Positions 9,740 through 19,690 are shown, counted from the first letter of the stretch. The stretch: DNA of 64,000 bases from Conus ventricosus (GCA_018398815.1 CM031601.1:31507804-31571803), one strand, 5' to 3'. Program-made: numbers and translations. The notes: generated by a model not told the origin, from the sequence alone.

Positions 9740-11550
9740 TCCTTTCTGGTCAGAGACAAATGACAGCTGTGTTCTACGCTTACTTCCATGATCAATCCCA
9801 GCATCCACCAAGCCCCAGAGACCGAGACCAGCAGGACTGTTGAGGAAATCGGAGCAACACTTTCAGAACACGATCATTAAGAGGACAAAACTTGACTGTG
9901 GCTTCAGGCTTCTCATTGGAGCCCATTACAACTCTTCACTGGGCTGGGGCCAAAAAAACCCACACAAATAAATGGCTCTGTTAGAATCGAACTCATGACT
10001 TCCCAGCCCACAATTCGTGACACTAACCTCAACACCACAACAGCTGGTTTGAACTGGTTCTGTTGCGCTGAGTTTTTTTTTGTTGCTTTTTTTTTTTTTT
10101 CATGACAGAACTTTTTTTCGCATGAGGTGACAGGTAAGAACGAGCCATGTGTGGATGGTATAGGGATAATGAAAGTGAGGAAACCAAGTTCAACATCATG
10201 CCCTTAGGACCCTTTGCAATAACAAACGAAACAAAAAAACGTAAGTTCACTCTCTTCCTGAGCCAAAGTTCCTATTACCACACTTGTGTTATCAAGAAAA
10301 TTCTACCTGTGAAAAAAAAAGAATGGAATGAAATTGAAAATTTACCAGATTAAACCATGTTATATCTTTATTAGGACTTCCGTTAAGTGGACTCCAGTAT
10401 GCTACTGTATTTCCTTTCTTTTCCCCTTCCTGTTCTAAACTAAACTGTTTTCATTTACCTTTTTTTTCTTTTCTTTTTTAAAAAATTGAGCTAGAGTCTG
10501 TAATTTGTGAGAACTGTTACATTACTTCATGTGCAAGAACATTGCAAAGGCCAAAATCAGGTCTCCCCCCACTCCCATCCCCCAAATTTTAAAACCTTGT
10601 TTAGGTAAAGAAACAAAAGTCATTCCACTATGTATGTATATGAAGTAAATGAAGAGACCATCAAGATAAATCTTCACAGACTTGGACAATCCATGTGTCA
10701 CTCCGTGTGTAAGCCAATGGTTCATGTGGCCATCAGCAAAAAGTGGCTGAATGTGAACAGAACAAATGGAAAAGAGTCATCGTCGGTGATGAAATGACAA
10801 CTGTTGTTATGCAGAATGGGAGTGTGAAACTGGAGAAAAACCAAAGAAGAATGGCCGATGTTTTCTGTGTGCAGCATCCAACCTGGTCCCCATGACAGAA
10901 ATGACAACTAATGGCACAGAAATACATCTGTTACGATTGAGTTGGTCCTCTAGCGCCTGTGGGTGAAAATATGAAGAGTGAAAAGTACACCAGGTGCTTG
11001 ACATCAGCTTTCTGCCTTAGTCTGTCAGCCGGTTCCCAACCTGACGATGGTACCTCCAAGAAGATTATGCCTAAATTCCCAGGTCAGCTCGGACAGAGGA
11101 CTGAAAACAACAGAATAGAATCCCGTGTATCTCTGGTCCAGGTCAGAGCCCCCTTGAGAACATGGCGAGTCTTCGAGAATTACATGGGAGAAAACACTGG
11201 CCACCTCAGTACTGTTGCTGACCTCCAGAGCGTGCTCACCATCTGCTGGAACTGGCCGTCGGTCACTTAGCTTCACTCGCTGTCTGTCCCAAGGTTTTGT
11301 CAGCTTGTGTTGAGGCATAAAGGACATGTCAACAACTATCATAACATTAACACCAACCTGAAGGTAGGAAAAATAAGTTTTCAGGTGCAGGTGTTTATAG
11401 ATATTGGGGACCCAAAGTGGCAGCAAGCAAGGAAAGATTTTTGTCCACATAATCAAATACAAAATCTCTCAACTAACCATCGTTAATTCATTCAAGGATA
11501 ACCACTCCTGTATTCCTAACAAGCATGAAAGAGTGATGTTAATCAATCAC
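9740..11550. other. Downstream flank / possible 3' part of the UPF0462-like gene
   Basis: The last exon of the minus-strand gene should lie at or below this region, but I could not find one matching the conserved C-terminus. A minus-strand stretch at 11,025-11,365 is open for about 340 bp behind a good acceptor (TTTTCCTACCTTCAG), yet in the required phase it stops after six codons. Otherwise only a SINE head (9,975-10,045), poly(T) near 10,073-10,100 and short A-rich tracts are seen. Confidence 0.35.
9975..10045 (-). mobile_element. tRNA-derived SINE head
   Basis: On the minus strand, TGGTGTTGAGGTTAGTGTCA (A-box-like) is followed by GAGTTCGATTCTAAC, which contains a good B box (GTTCGATTC). 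The spacing is tRNA-like. The GTTGAGGTTARTG words are shared with the copy at 3,690-3,790. The poly(T) at 10,073-10,100 lies upstream and may be unrelated. Confidence 0.5.
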
Positions 11551-11554
11551 TTAC

Positions 11555-11741
11555 AAGTCTGGATACTCATAGCTTTGCTTAGTGGGATAGAGGGCCTCGT
11601 ATGTCCGGCCTTCACCCTCTCCGTGAATGGCATAGGCATTGAAGCGTGTGACTGACGGAGGTAAGTAGGAGGCAGGCACCAAAGCACTCCCGTGCCAATG
11701 TCCCCTGTCACCTCACACCTGTAGTCCAGAGGAAGCTGTTC
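11555..11741 (-). CDS. C4orf33: UPF0462/C4orf33-like, exon 5 (one-base frameshift)
   Basis: The exon starts after the acceptor TTCACTACAG and ends at the donor GTAAGT. It reads [14 protein letters not shown], then, one frame over, [16 protein letters not shown], followed by [20 protein letters not shown] and a short end. Both halves match the conserved UPF0462 core (the Y-x-PP, F-x-AIHG and R-x-YEALYP blocks). The switch lies near 11,695-11,702 and corresponds to one missing base. Everything else in the exon is intact, so a sequencing or assembly indel is more likely than a dead gene. It ends in phase 2 (TT|), so another exon must follow; none was identified. The protein family has no firmly assigned biochemical role. 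Confidence 0.85.
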
Positions 11742-11744
11742 CTG

Positions 11745-12210
11745 TAGTGAACACAATGAACACATGGCAAACTTTGCTTCTGTACTTTTCTCTCTGGTCA
11801 ATTTAAGAGCAAAACCCAGACACTTTGTGCTTTGAACAAATGCATGACTGATGCCACGCTTAAAATCTCAGTATCCTCACTTGTATGCATAGCTGCTGGA
11901 AGGAGAAGGAAGAAAGGGAAATGGAATGAAAGAGGTGAAAGGAAGAGATGAAGAATAATAAACAGCACAGAAAAAGACCTGATCCATAACAGTTAGCACA
12001 TCCACAAAACTACATCACAGCCTTTTACACCTAGCAGCACCCCTACCATCTGCCATCCCTTACAAACTGTAGACATTCATGACTGCCATATCTCATGTGC
12101 TCTCACACCCATTTTCACTCTTACATGGCACATCATCATTTCAGTATGTGGTTACGCTCAATTGTAGAGTGGAGCTGATTGTTGTGAGTTCAAACCTGGA
12201 GTTGGAATTT
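11745..12210. other. Intron 4 proximal part, no separate gene
   Basis: Unique AT-rich intronic sequence. At 12,140-12,200 (plus strand) there is a possible tRNA-like stretch with GAGTTCAAACC as a B-box candidate, directly before the 51-bp array. This is weak support for a SINE from which the array may have grown. Confidence 0.35.
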
Positions 12211-12218
12211 CACTGCAT

Positions 12219-12690
12219 GAAAACCCTGCCTGTCTTCACAGCACGGGATGGGTATCTAGCTTACTTCATGGAAACCCGTCTGTCTTCCCAACACAGGGTG
12301 GGTATCTATCTAGCTCACTTCATGGAAACCCTGTCTGTCTTCCCAACACAGGGTGGGTATCTAGCTCACTTCATGGAAACCCTGTCTGTCTTCCCAACAC
12401 AGGATGGGTATCTAGCTCACTTCATGGAAACCCTGTCTGTCTTCCCAACACAGGGTGGGTATCTAGCTCACTTCATGGAAACCCTGTCTGTCTTCCCAAC
12501 ACAGGATGGGTATCTAGCTCACTTCATGGAAACCCTGTCTGTCTTCCCAACACAGGGTGGGTATCTAGCTCACTTCATGGAAACCCTGTCTGTCTTCCCA
12601 ACACAGGGTGGGTATCTAGCTCACTTCGTGGAAACCCTGTCTGTCTTCCCAACAGGGTGGGTATCTAGCTCACTTCAGGGAAGATTAAGG
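12219..12690. repeat. Minisatellite, 51-bp unit, about 9 copies
   Basis: CATGGAAACC recurs at 12,321, 12,372 and 12,423, giving an exact 51-bp period. The plus strand reads METLSVFPTQGGYLAHF per unit with G/D alternation. It lies inside an intron of the minus-strand gene, so the 225-codon plus-strand frame through it (12,079-12,756) is best seen as a by-product of a period divisible by three. A G-run follows at about 12,697-12,715. Confidence 0.95.
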
Positions 12691-12696
12691 GGCTTG

Positions 12697-12715
12697 GGGG
12701 GGGGGGGGGGGGGGG
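12697..12715. repeat. Poly(G) tract
   Basis: A near-uninterrupted G run directly after the 51-bp array. Confidence 0.9.
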
Positions 12716-12877
12716 TGGAAGGAATGAGTTCGGCTCTGCCTTCAATGATGTTATGAACCTTTAACAGTTCACTATGGCCATAAGGTTATGGGACGTGAAT
12801 GTTAAACCTAGTTCTGGTTGTGTGAAGTGCTGTGTGCTCTTTTCGAGACTAGAAAGTATGTAGTGGGAAATGCTTAC

Positions 12878-12929
12878 CTGGACAATGTTTCTTCTCCCAT
12901 TCAACAAGAGCACAAGGTGCTGACCATGT
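12878..12929 (-). CDS. C4orf33: UPF0462/C4orf33-like, exon 4
   Basis: A 52-bp exon between the acceptor TTTGGTTGCAG and the donor GTAAGC. With the two bases carried from exon 3 it reads P-HGQHLVLLLNGRRNIVQ, matching the highly conserved HGQHL-V-LL-GRRN block of UPF0462 proteins. Splice sites and phase agree with exons 3 and 5. No disruption is seen. Confidence 0.9.
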
Positions 12930-13216
12930 CTGCAACCAAACAGAACACATCATTCTCTCATGAGATGACAACACTCGGCATGTGAACACACTTTGCCTGC
13001 CTGCTTTTATATGTGTACATTCAAGTTCTGTGCTCACACATAACAAACACTCCCATGCACACAAACAGTACACACTTATGTACATAAAAACAACACACAC
13101 ACAGACAAGCAAATGCATGCATGTAAACACACATGCACATATACACATACACTAAATGACACACACAAACAGTACTTTTGTACATGACTTAAACCTCCAT
13201 CTAGTTGTATACTCAC

Positions 13217-13274
13217 GGGCATAGTTCCACTTCAAGGTACTGTTCTTTATCATTCAAGAAGAATACCTCAACCA
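13217..13274 (-). CDS. C4orf33: UPF0462/C4orf33-like, exon 3
   Basis: A 58-bp exon between the acceptor CTTTTTTTCAG and the donor GTGAGT. It reads VVEVFFLNDKEQYLEVELCP across its junctions, the VVE-FFLND--EQYLEVELCPHG signature of the family. The neighbouring intron sequence contains (CA)n tracts. The phase joins exactly to exon 2 (GAA G|TG GTT) and exon 4 (CC|A CAT). Confidence 0.93.
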
Positions 13275-13765
13275 CTGAAAAAAAGTAGATGAAGCAAAAT
13301 GTGAGCGCACTCAAATGCACATGCATGTACACATGCACGGACGTGTTCACACACACACACACATGTGCACACACACACAAACACACACATCTTCACTGTC
13401 CATACAATGAGTTATTTCAAATACTTTTTGCACCTGCAGTCACCTCACTTTGCACTAAATGCTGAATAGATGTGAATGTGAGGGTTTGAAGATGTGGAAA
13501 TATTAACACATTACAAATGTGAACCATGGCTACAGTTGTGGATGTGTGCACATGTCCTAGACAGATGAGCCTGACTGCATGCATTAATATGGACACATAT
13601 CATGAGTGTCAGGTAGAGGTGGATGATGGGAGATATAAATCTCAGGAGCCCAATGTTATAGATACAAGTGTCCAGTGGGCGTGAATATATGTGTACCTGT
13701 ACTGTGTTCATGAGTTTTGAATGAAAGTATATTTATATGGATGACTATTTTTGAGTGTTGGATAG

Positions 13766-13767
<2 letters not shown>

Positions 13768-13831
<64 letters not shown>

Positions 13832-13871
13832 ATGTGTGCATGTGTGTGTGTGTGTGTGTGTATGTGTGTGC
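13768..13871. repeat. (TG)n microsatellite
   Basis: About 100 bp of TG repeats with a few CATG interruptions, within an intron. It produces spurious Cys-Val or Thr-His open frames. Confidence 0.95.
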
Positions 13872-14117
13872 CCCTTTTTTACGGTTTATTTTAGCGTACA
13901 GCTGATTTTATTAAATTGACTGGATATAAAATGGAGTGTATGTTGGGTAGAGTTATTGATTAGTTTTATGTGAAAAATAAGCCTTACTTTATTTATATTC
14001 TTTTTGAATTTGTGGGGCATGTGCAGGTGTGAGTGCATTTGCACATTTTACATTATTCAATGTTGTGTACTCATATGCCATGTGTTTATGTGTTCCCACC
14101 ACAACACAAAGTTCTTA

Positions 14118-14156
14118 TGAAAGAAAATAAAGTGTCTTGATTGATTGATTGATTGA
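14118..14156 (+). mobile_element. Retroposon 3' tail: AATAAA plus (TTGA)n
   Basis: AAAATAAAGTGTC is followed by (TTGATTGA)n. A poly(A)-signal-like word directly followed by a short simple-repeat tail is typical of the 3' ends of LINE/SINE copies that use a microsatellite tail. The body upstream was not recognised. Confidence 0.4.
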
Positions 14157-14179
14157 GCTGTGAATGATTAGTTACAGAT

Positions 14180-14514
14180 ACGCCTTGGCTTAAGGCTGTG
14201 TCAGACCAATTGACATAGGCCAGAACACCAAGGCTACATCAAAATGTTGTTATGCTCTGCATAGTTATGTGGGGATTGTCTTCAGTCGTGACTAGCTCTT
14301 AACATAACATTATCAGTCTCCCAAATCCCCCGAAGTCGGAGTGTGGCTGCCCATGTGGCGGGGTAATCAAAAACGGTCACACACGTAATGTTCTCATCCC
14401 CAGCTGATGCATTTGTGTCCCCAGCTGATGCATTTGTGCCGTAGTGTTCAAATGCTTCGGCTGTTTCGGATGATCCCTGGAGTCTTTTAGCCAGGGTACG
14501 ACAACAACAACAAC
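14180..14514 (+). mobile_element. 335-bp retroposon with (AAC)n tail and 13-bp target-site duplication
   Basis: ATTAGTTACAGAT occurs at 14,167-14,179 and again at 14,515-14,527, exactly flanking a 335-bp insert that ends in ACAACAACAACAAC. This is the signature of a target-primed insertion. The insert contains a tandem duplication of CCAGCTGATGCATTTGTG near 14,400-14,435. It has no coding frame and no clear A/B boxes, so it may be a SINE or a truncated LINE 3' end. Confidence 0.8.
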
Positions 14515-14639
14515 ATTAGTTACAGATGAATCTGTCATAATCCAGCAGATGTTGAATCTTCATGAAGGTGTGTCTATGTCCATGGGCATTGTATAACTGT
14601 GAACATTATGAGTGGCCTTTAGATGTGTGTTGGATAGGC

Positions 14640-15880
14640 ACAAATGTTGACTAACTTTTCTGCTATGGACATGTTGAACAGGTGGGAACGTTAGTGTATT
14701 GTAGTTGTGAATGTGTTGAACAGGTGGGAACGTGAGTGCACTGTAAGTTGTGAATGTGTTAGATAGGTGGGAATGTGAGTGCACTGTAGTCTGAATGTAG
14801 TGGACAGGTAAGAACGTGAGTGTATTGTAGTTGTGAATGTGTTAGATAGGTGGGAATGTGAGTGCACTGTAGTCTGAATGTAGTGGACAGGTAAGAACGT
14901 GAGTGTATTGTAGTTGTGAATGTGTTAGATAGGTGGGAACGTGAGTTTACTCTAAGTTGTGAATATGTTAGACAGGTGGGAATGTGAGTGCACTGTAGTC
15001 TGAATGTAGTGAACAGGTAAGAACGTGAGTGTATTGTAGTTGTGAATGTGTTAGATAGGTGGGAATGTGAGTGCACTGTAGTCTGAATGTAGTGGACAGG
15101 TAAGAACGTGAGTGTATTGTAGTTGTGAATGTGTTAGATAGGTGGGAACGTGAGTTTACTCAAAGTTGTGAATGTGTTAGACAGGTGGGAATGTGAGTGC
15201 ACTGTAGTCTGAATGTAGTGGACAGGTAAGAACGTGAGTGTATTGTAGTTGTGAATGTGTTAGATAGGTGGGAATGTGAGTGCACTGTAGTCTGAATGTA
15301 GTGGACAGGTAAGAACGTGAGTGTATTGTAGTTGTGAATGTGTTAGATAGGTGGGAACGTGAGTTTACTCAAAGTTGTGAATGTGTTAGACAGGTGGGAA
15401 TGTGAGTGCACTGTAGTCTGAATTAGTGGACAGGTAAGAACGTGAGTGTATTGTAGTTGTGAATGTGTTAGATAGGTGGGAACGTGAGTTTACTCTAAGT
15501 TGTGAATGTGTTAGACAGGTGGGGATGTGAGTGCACTGTTGTTTGAATGTACTAGGCAGGTGGAAACGTGAGTGCACTATAGATGTGAATGTACTGGACA
15601 GGTGGGAATGTGAGTGCACTATAGATGTGAATGTATTGGACAGGTGGGAATGTGAGTGCACTATAGATGTGAATGTACTGGACAGGTGGAAACGTGACTG
15701 CACTAAAGATGTGAATGTATTTGATAGGTGGGAACGTGAGTGCACTATAGATGTGAATGTGTTGGGCAAGTGGGAATGTGAATGCACTGTAGTTGTGAAT
15801 GTACTGGACAGGTGGGGGAATGTGAGTGCACTATAGATATGAATGTCTTGGACAGGTGGGAATGTGAGTTAAGGTACTGG
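14640..15880. repeat. Minisatellite, ~42-bp unit with 209-bp higher-order repeat
   Basis: The basic unit is about 41-43 bp (GAATGTGTTAGACAGGTGGG and so on). Subtypes are arranged in order: the diagnostic TGAGTTTACT type recurs at 14,942, 15,151 and 15,360, exactly 209 bp (five units) apart, then at 15,485 (three units). After about 15,530 the units become homogeneous at 42 bp, with ACTATAGAT ends. It lies in an intron of the UPF0462-like gene. Confidence 0.93.
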
Positions 15881-15884
15881 ATAT

Positions 15885-16420
15885 TTCAGAAATTTTGGTG
15901 TGGATTGGTGTGAATGCACATGGGTGGAAAGGAGGAACTGACAGATTGATAAGAACAGGATGGGTGTAATTCAGTTGATATGGATTCATGTGTGTTGTTG
16001 TGTCAAACTTTAACAAGGGGATCAGCTGGCCCAGGCATCCATGAACATACACCAACCAGCTGTTGCTGATCCCTGAAGTTTAACTGGAACAGCAGCAATA
16101 TTACATGGCCTTCATTTTCTTCTCTTTCTTCTTTAACTGTTTGTAAGTGAGAGAATGCTGTCTGTCAGCCTGTCTGTCTGCCTGTCTGTCTGCCTGCCTA
16201 TCAATCCTGTCTGTCTGTCTGTCTCTCTCAGTACTGTTACATAATCTTCACTTTTCTTATCTTTATTCTTCAACTCTGTTTGCATGAGAGTGTGTCTATC
16301 TATATGTCTGTCTCTGTCCCATGTGTTTGTCTGTCCGTCTGTCTCTCTGTGATACACCCCCTTGCCCATCCCCTCCCCATTCCTTTACCACCCCCCAAGA
16401 TTCTTGAATACTGTACCAAC
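15885..16420. other. Intron 2, no gene
   Basis: Unique sequence followed by a (TGTC)n-rich stretch at about 16,160-16,350 interrupted by non-repeat DNA. No exon signals other than those of the UPF0462-like gene are seen. Confidence 0.5.
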
Positions 16421-16424
16421 TTAC

Positions 16425-16603
16425 CTTCAAAATCCCACAGCTGGGGGCAAGACTGGCCAGAAGGCACAGAAGGCGACAGCGGTGAGTTGAAGAACGGTGC
16501 TTTCACATCCACACGACATCCCTGTGGATCCCCTGACAGTCGGATCTGCACTGGTTCATGGTTCACAGGTTTATCATCCCATGTTCTCTGTATGGAAAAC
16601 TCC
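16425..16603 (-). CDS. C4orf33: UPF0462/C4orf33-like, exon 2 (first main coding exon)
   Basis: The exon follows the acceptor CACATTTGCAG and ends at the donor GTAAGT. Its first base is the G of the start codon (AT|G, intron 1 in between); it then reads EFSIQRTWDDKPVNHEPVQI, then RLSGDPQGCRVDVKAPFFN, and on to the WDFE end. The TWD-x-PV-HEPV-IRL and V-APFF-xP blocks and LWD(Y/F)E are diagnostic of the UPF0462 family, found from molluscs to man. The family is thought to be soluble and its activity is not established. The length and start agree with the human protein, which begins a similar distance before TWD. No defect is seen here. Confidence 0.93.
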
Positions 16604-16609
16604 CTGCAA

Positions 16610-17260
16610 ATGTGCAAGCCAGCTTGTTATCTTACTTGCATAGAAAGCTTCTGATACTGTGCAAGCTAACATGTTATAGTACATGTGTGACCAGCTCTCT
16701 GAACACATGACAGCCAATATGTTTTCCAGAACACATGAAAAATAATTGATTTCACCTGCATGGAAAACACTGTGAAAATGAAGCCCAGTATGCTATTTCA
16801 CTTTTTGAAAAAAAGTGTCTGACCTAGACAGGCAGATCTGTTAAATTAGTTACCTGGACAGTTCCCTGAAAAAGTGAAAGCAACCATGTTACTTTACATA
16901 TATGGCAAACTCCCTGAAAAAGTGAAAGCAACTATGTTACTTTACATATAGGACAAACTCCTTCAAGTTATCAAAGCCAAAACATTAGTTTACTTGCATG
17001 GAAAAAGTGAAGTTCAGTACCCTCTTTTGGTGTATGCGCATAATGAACAAAGAAGGATTACATCCTTCTCTCAGGACTCAGGAATACACAGTCTGGCCAG
17101 GGATCAATTAGTATATAAGAGTGTTCCATCATTTAGTTCAACAGTAAACCTACATCCATTCAACAACACCACATGCTATCGTCCATGAAGCCACAGCAGA
17201 CCATCCTTGGAAATGTATCTTAGATGTGAATACCACTGGGCCTGTGTTCTTCAGAACCAA
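16610..17260. other. Intron 1, short diverged repeats
   Basis: Contains three or four loosely similar about 60-bp blocks carrying CATGGAAAA-CTC and GTGAAAGCAAC-ATGTTACTTTACATA words (16,590-17,010), suggesting an old tandem repeat that includes the splice-acceptor vicinity. No coding content. Confidence 0.4.
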
Positions 17261-17262
17261 CA

Positions 17263-17562
17263 CAGGAGGCTGCTCTCTCTGGATTGGCTGGTGATGGGAT
17301 TTCTTCCCAGCTATGTTGGAACCATGAGGCGTCTGCTTCTTTTGGTGTCCCTAAAGATGTGGTGATCTCATAAGACTGATCACCAAGAAGTGGATGACCA
17401 TACCTGAGTACCTGAGGTTTCACACACACTCTGTTGGCAATGTATTTTGTTTTTCGCCTACTGGACTTGGTCAGAGTGCATCAGAAGGAACACATGTCTT
17501 CTGGTTCCAAGATGGTTGGGAGGAAATCCCTCCAACAGCCAACCCAGAGAGAGCAGTCCCCT
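17263..17562. repeat. Inverted repeat with arms of ~60 bp (foldback)
   Basis: 17,263-17,332 and the reverse complement of 17,498-17,562 match closely over about 60 bp, with words such as GCTCTCTCTGG, TTGGCTG and GGGATTTC-TCCCA shared in opposite orientation. The two arms therefore encode similar peptides on opposite strands (WEEIP--ANPERA). It could be a MITE-like foldback element or a local inverted duplication in intron 1. Confidence 0.65.
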
Positions 17563-17949
17563 ATTTTAAGGCATCATGGAAGCAGAGCACCCTGAGGCTG
17601 CAGCATCAGAGGGAAATCCAATACCCACCACTAGTCACATGATCAAGGACCACTGAGGCCAGCTCTTTGCCAATATACACAAATAAAAAAGGTAGAAGTG
17701 TTAAAATAGTTTAAAAAAAAAAAAAAGAGAAACTCTCAATCTTCACAATGATCAGTTCTGCCTGAACACACAGAATCATCAATATACTCAAAATTACCTT
17801 TCCTTTTATAGATGTCCATTTAGTTGAGGAAATGAAAACGCTTACAGACTTGATTGGTTTCCTCATTTGGCATATCTAGTTCATGAACTTGATGAAGAAA
17901 TATCAAAACATTCTGTTGTGGTTAAAGTATAAATGGTCTGGCAATGTAT

Positions 17950-18480
17950 CATTTAGTATACAAGCATAATTCACATAAAAAAAACCAACAAACACCCAAA
18001 GCATTTTACAGAAGCGCTTTCGGTTTTTGCAAACCTTCTTCAGCTGACCATGGAATTCGGCATCAAAACTAGTTGACGTAATGTGTGTTTTTTTTACATC
18101 ATTAATCCCACCCCCCACCCCCCTCATTACTGTATGATAAATTGTGATGCCTGGGTGAAGTCTTGGTTCAGCGAAGGGCAAAGTTCCCAGGGCAGATTGT
18201 TCTCGTGAAACCAACTAATCCCACACATTGAGACCAAAAGGGTAGTTGGTCTTCAGCTTGTGTCTCCACATCCTCTCTCTGTCTTTTCTTTTCTGTACAT
18301 CTGGGGTCTTTATGAGTTCGATCACACAACATTTCAAATCTGACAGCTGGTGTCCAGGTCCACAGAAATGGCGTGCCACGAGTGTATCTTGCTTTCTGAT
18401 GATGTATACAAGCATGTTCATTCTCTACCACACAGTAAACCCCACTCTTATTCAAAAGTTTCACAGCAAAACTTCCTAAA
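17950..18480 (-). mobile_element. Penelope-like element 3' fragment (GIY-YIG domain)
   Basis: The minus strand encodes a GIY-YIG endonuclease remnant. SGVYCV near 18,450 is the GIY motif; after an internal deletion and frame change it continues as RKQDTLVARHFCGPGHQLSD, then DLKCCVIELIK, and ends KLKTNYPFGLN at about 18,220. The H-x-x-GH and R-x-E-x-x-W-x-x-KL-T-x-x-PFGLN pattern is typical of Penelope-like and related elements. The AGAAGGTTTGCAAAAACCG stretch near 18,010-18,045, with CTGAAGAAGG and CGAAAGC words, resembles the usual 3' UTR of these elements. Only the C-terminal domain is left, so it is inactive. It lies in intron 1 of the UPF0462-like gene, in the same orientation. Confidence 0.75.
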
Positions 18481-18659
18481 AATGTGGAAGCCAGTCTGTT
18501 ACTTTTCTTGCATGGAAGCCACTATTACATATTGAAGTGGATTAAGACATGAATAAAAACCAAAGTAAACACAGTTAGGAAAGATAAAAGCTTGTCATAA
18601 GGACACAAAAGACACACAGGAAGAGAGGACTGAGGGAGAAGAAGGGAAGGTGGGGGTGA

Positions 18660-18965
18660 GGGGGGGGGGGGGGGGGGGGGCAGGGGAAGGGAGGATCAAA
18701 AAGCTGAACTGAGAGAAAGAAAAAAAACATGGTGTGTGATCAAATAGGATCTAGTATGTATGGTATCAATGAGTTAAAAACAACAAACTAAAAGTGAAGA
18801 GAGAGAGAGAGGGGGAGGGGGAGACCAATACATGTGTATCTTCTACCACTTTCCTTCCTCCTCTTCTTCCCCCCCCCCCCCCCCCCCCTCCCCTCTTCTC
18901 TTAAAGTTCAACTTGTCCATACACAGATGTACACTGATGAGTCATAAACAACAAATGGATTAAAC

Positions 18966-19002
<37 letters not shown>

Positions 19003-19036
19003 CAGAGAGACAGACAGACTGACAGACAGAGACAGG
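18660..19036. repeat. Poly(G), (GA)n, poly(C), (GACA)n cluster
   Basis: G-run at about 18,660-18,680, (GA)n near 18,800, C-run at about 18,870-18,888, and GAGACA/GACA repeats at 18,968-19,035. No coding content. Confidence 0.9.
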
Positions 19037-19199
19037 ATGCACAACTTCTACAACTATCAACCCACCACTCCCCGTCCTCTTCTCTTCTCTGCCCTCTCTT
19101 CACGAACTTCGCTCTCCCTACACTGATATCCAGCTGTCATCCCCTCCCCTCTCCTTCTCTTCACGCACATACACACATTGAAACCCACTGACACACACA

Positions 19200-19212
19200 G
19201 GCGCGCGCGCAT

Positions 19213-19243
<31 letters not shown>
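19200..19243. repeat. (GC)n/(CA)n microsatellite
   Basis: A short CGCG run followed by about 30 bp of CA repeats. Confidence 0.9.
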
Positions 19244-19247
<4 letters not shown>

Positions 19248-19576
19248 CTCGACGCAATATCACGAGCTTACGTTCTTATGATTTCAAACGAATCTTGTTT
19301 AGATCTAATATATCGTAAAATCTCTGGATGCTGGTGGCGTAATTATCGGATACTCGTATGCCTCTCATTTCATGGTGCTGTTACTTTCAGTCAGTGCCTG
19401 GGACACGCCCATTTCCACTCTGAACTGCCATGTCAACTTTCCATCCCCCATGTTTTTGGCAGATGTCGATACCTTGCTGAGCGACATACTACAAAATACA
19501 TTTATTACGAATCAGCCGAATGAAATAGAACGACACTTACTGAAATATTAAGATGAGAAGTCTTACATCTACTTAC

Positions 19577-19690
19577 ATGTTCGTAAAAAGCCTTACTGAT
19601 GTGAACGGTCTTTCTTCTGCGACAGATGACACATCGTCTGCTAAATGGTCACATGACCACAGACTGACCTCCCCTTTGTCCCCAAACAGC
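19577..19690 (-). CDS. C4orf33: UPF0462/C4orf33-like, exon 1 (5' UTR and first two bases of start codon)
   Basis: On the minus strand a perfect donor GTAAGTAG follows ...CGAACAT at 19,577-19,578. Exon 2 begins with G, so the AUG is formed across the junction (AT|G). This makes the protein begin MEFSIQRTW, matching the start of other family members. The upstream limit is not visible; 19,690 is a guess at the edge of the CpG-richer stretch. An upstream ATG exists on the minus strand within a CAATATGGCG context near 19,695; if transcribed it would open an 18-codon uORF. Confidence 0.6.

Noticed and set aside
10147..10353. 68-codon plus-strand frame at 10.1 kb
   Set aside because: Short, overlapped by an opposite-strand frame, no motif or promoter.
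11025..11365. Minus-strand open stretch behind a good splice acceptor as last exon of the UPF0462-like gene
   Set aside because: In the phase required by exon 5 it stops after six codons, and the open frame lacks the conserved C-terminus.
12079..12756. 225-codon plus-strand frame through the 12.2-kb array
   Set aside because: It lies in an intron of the minus-strand gene. The frame stays open only because 51 is divisible by three, and the flanking codons show no motif.
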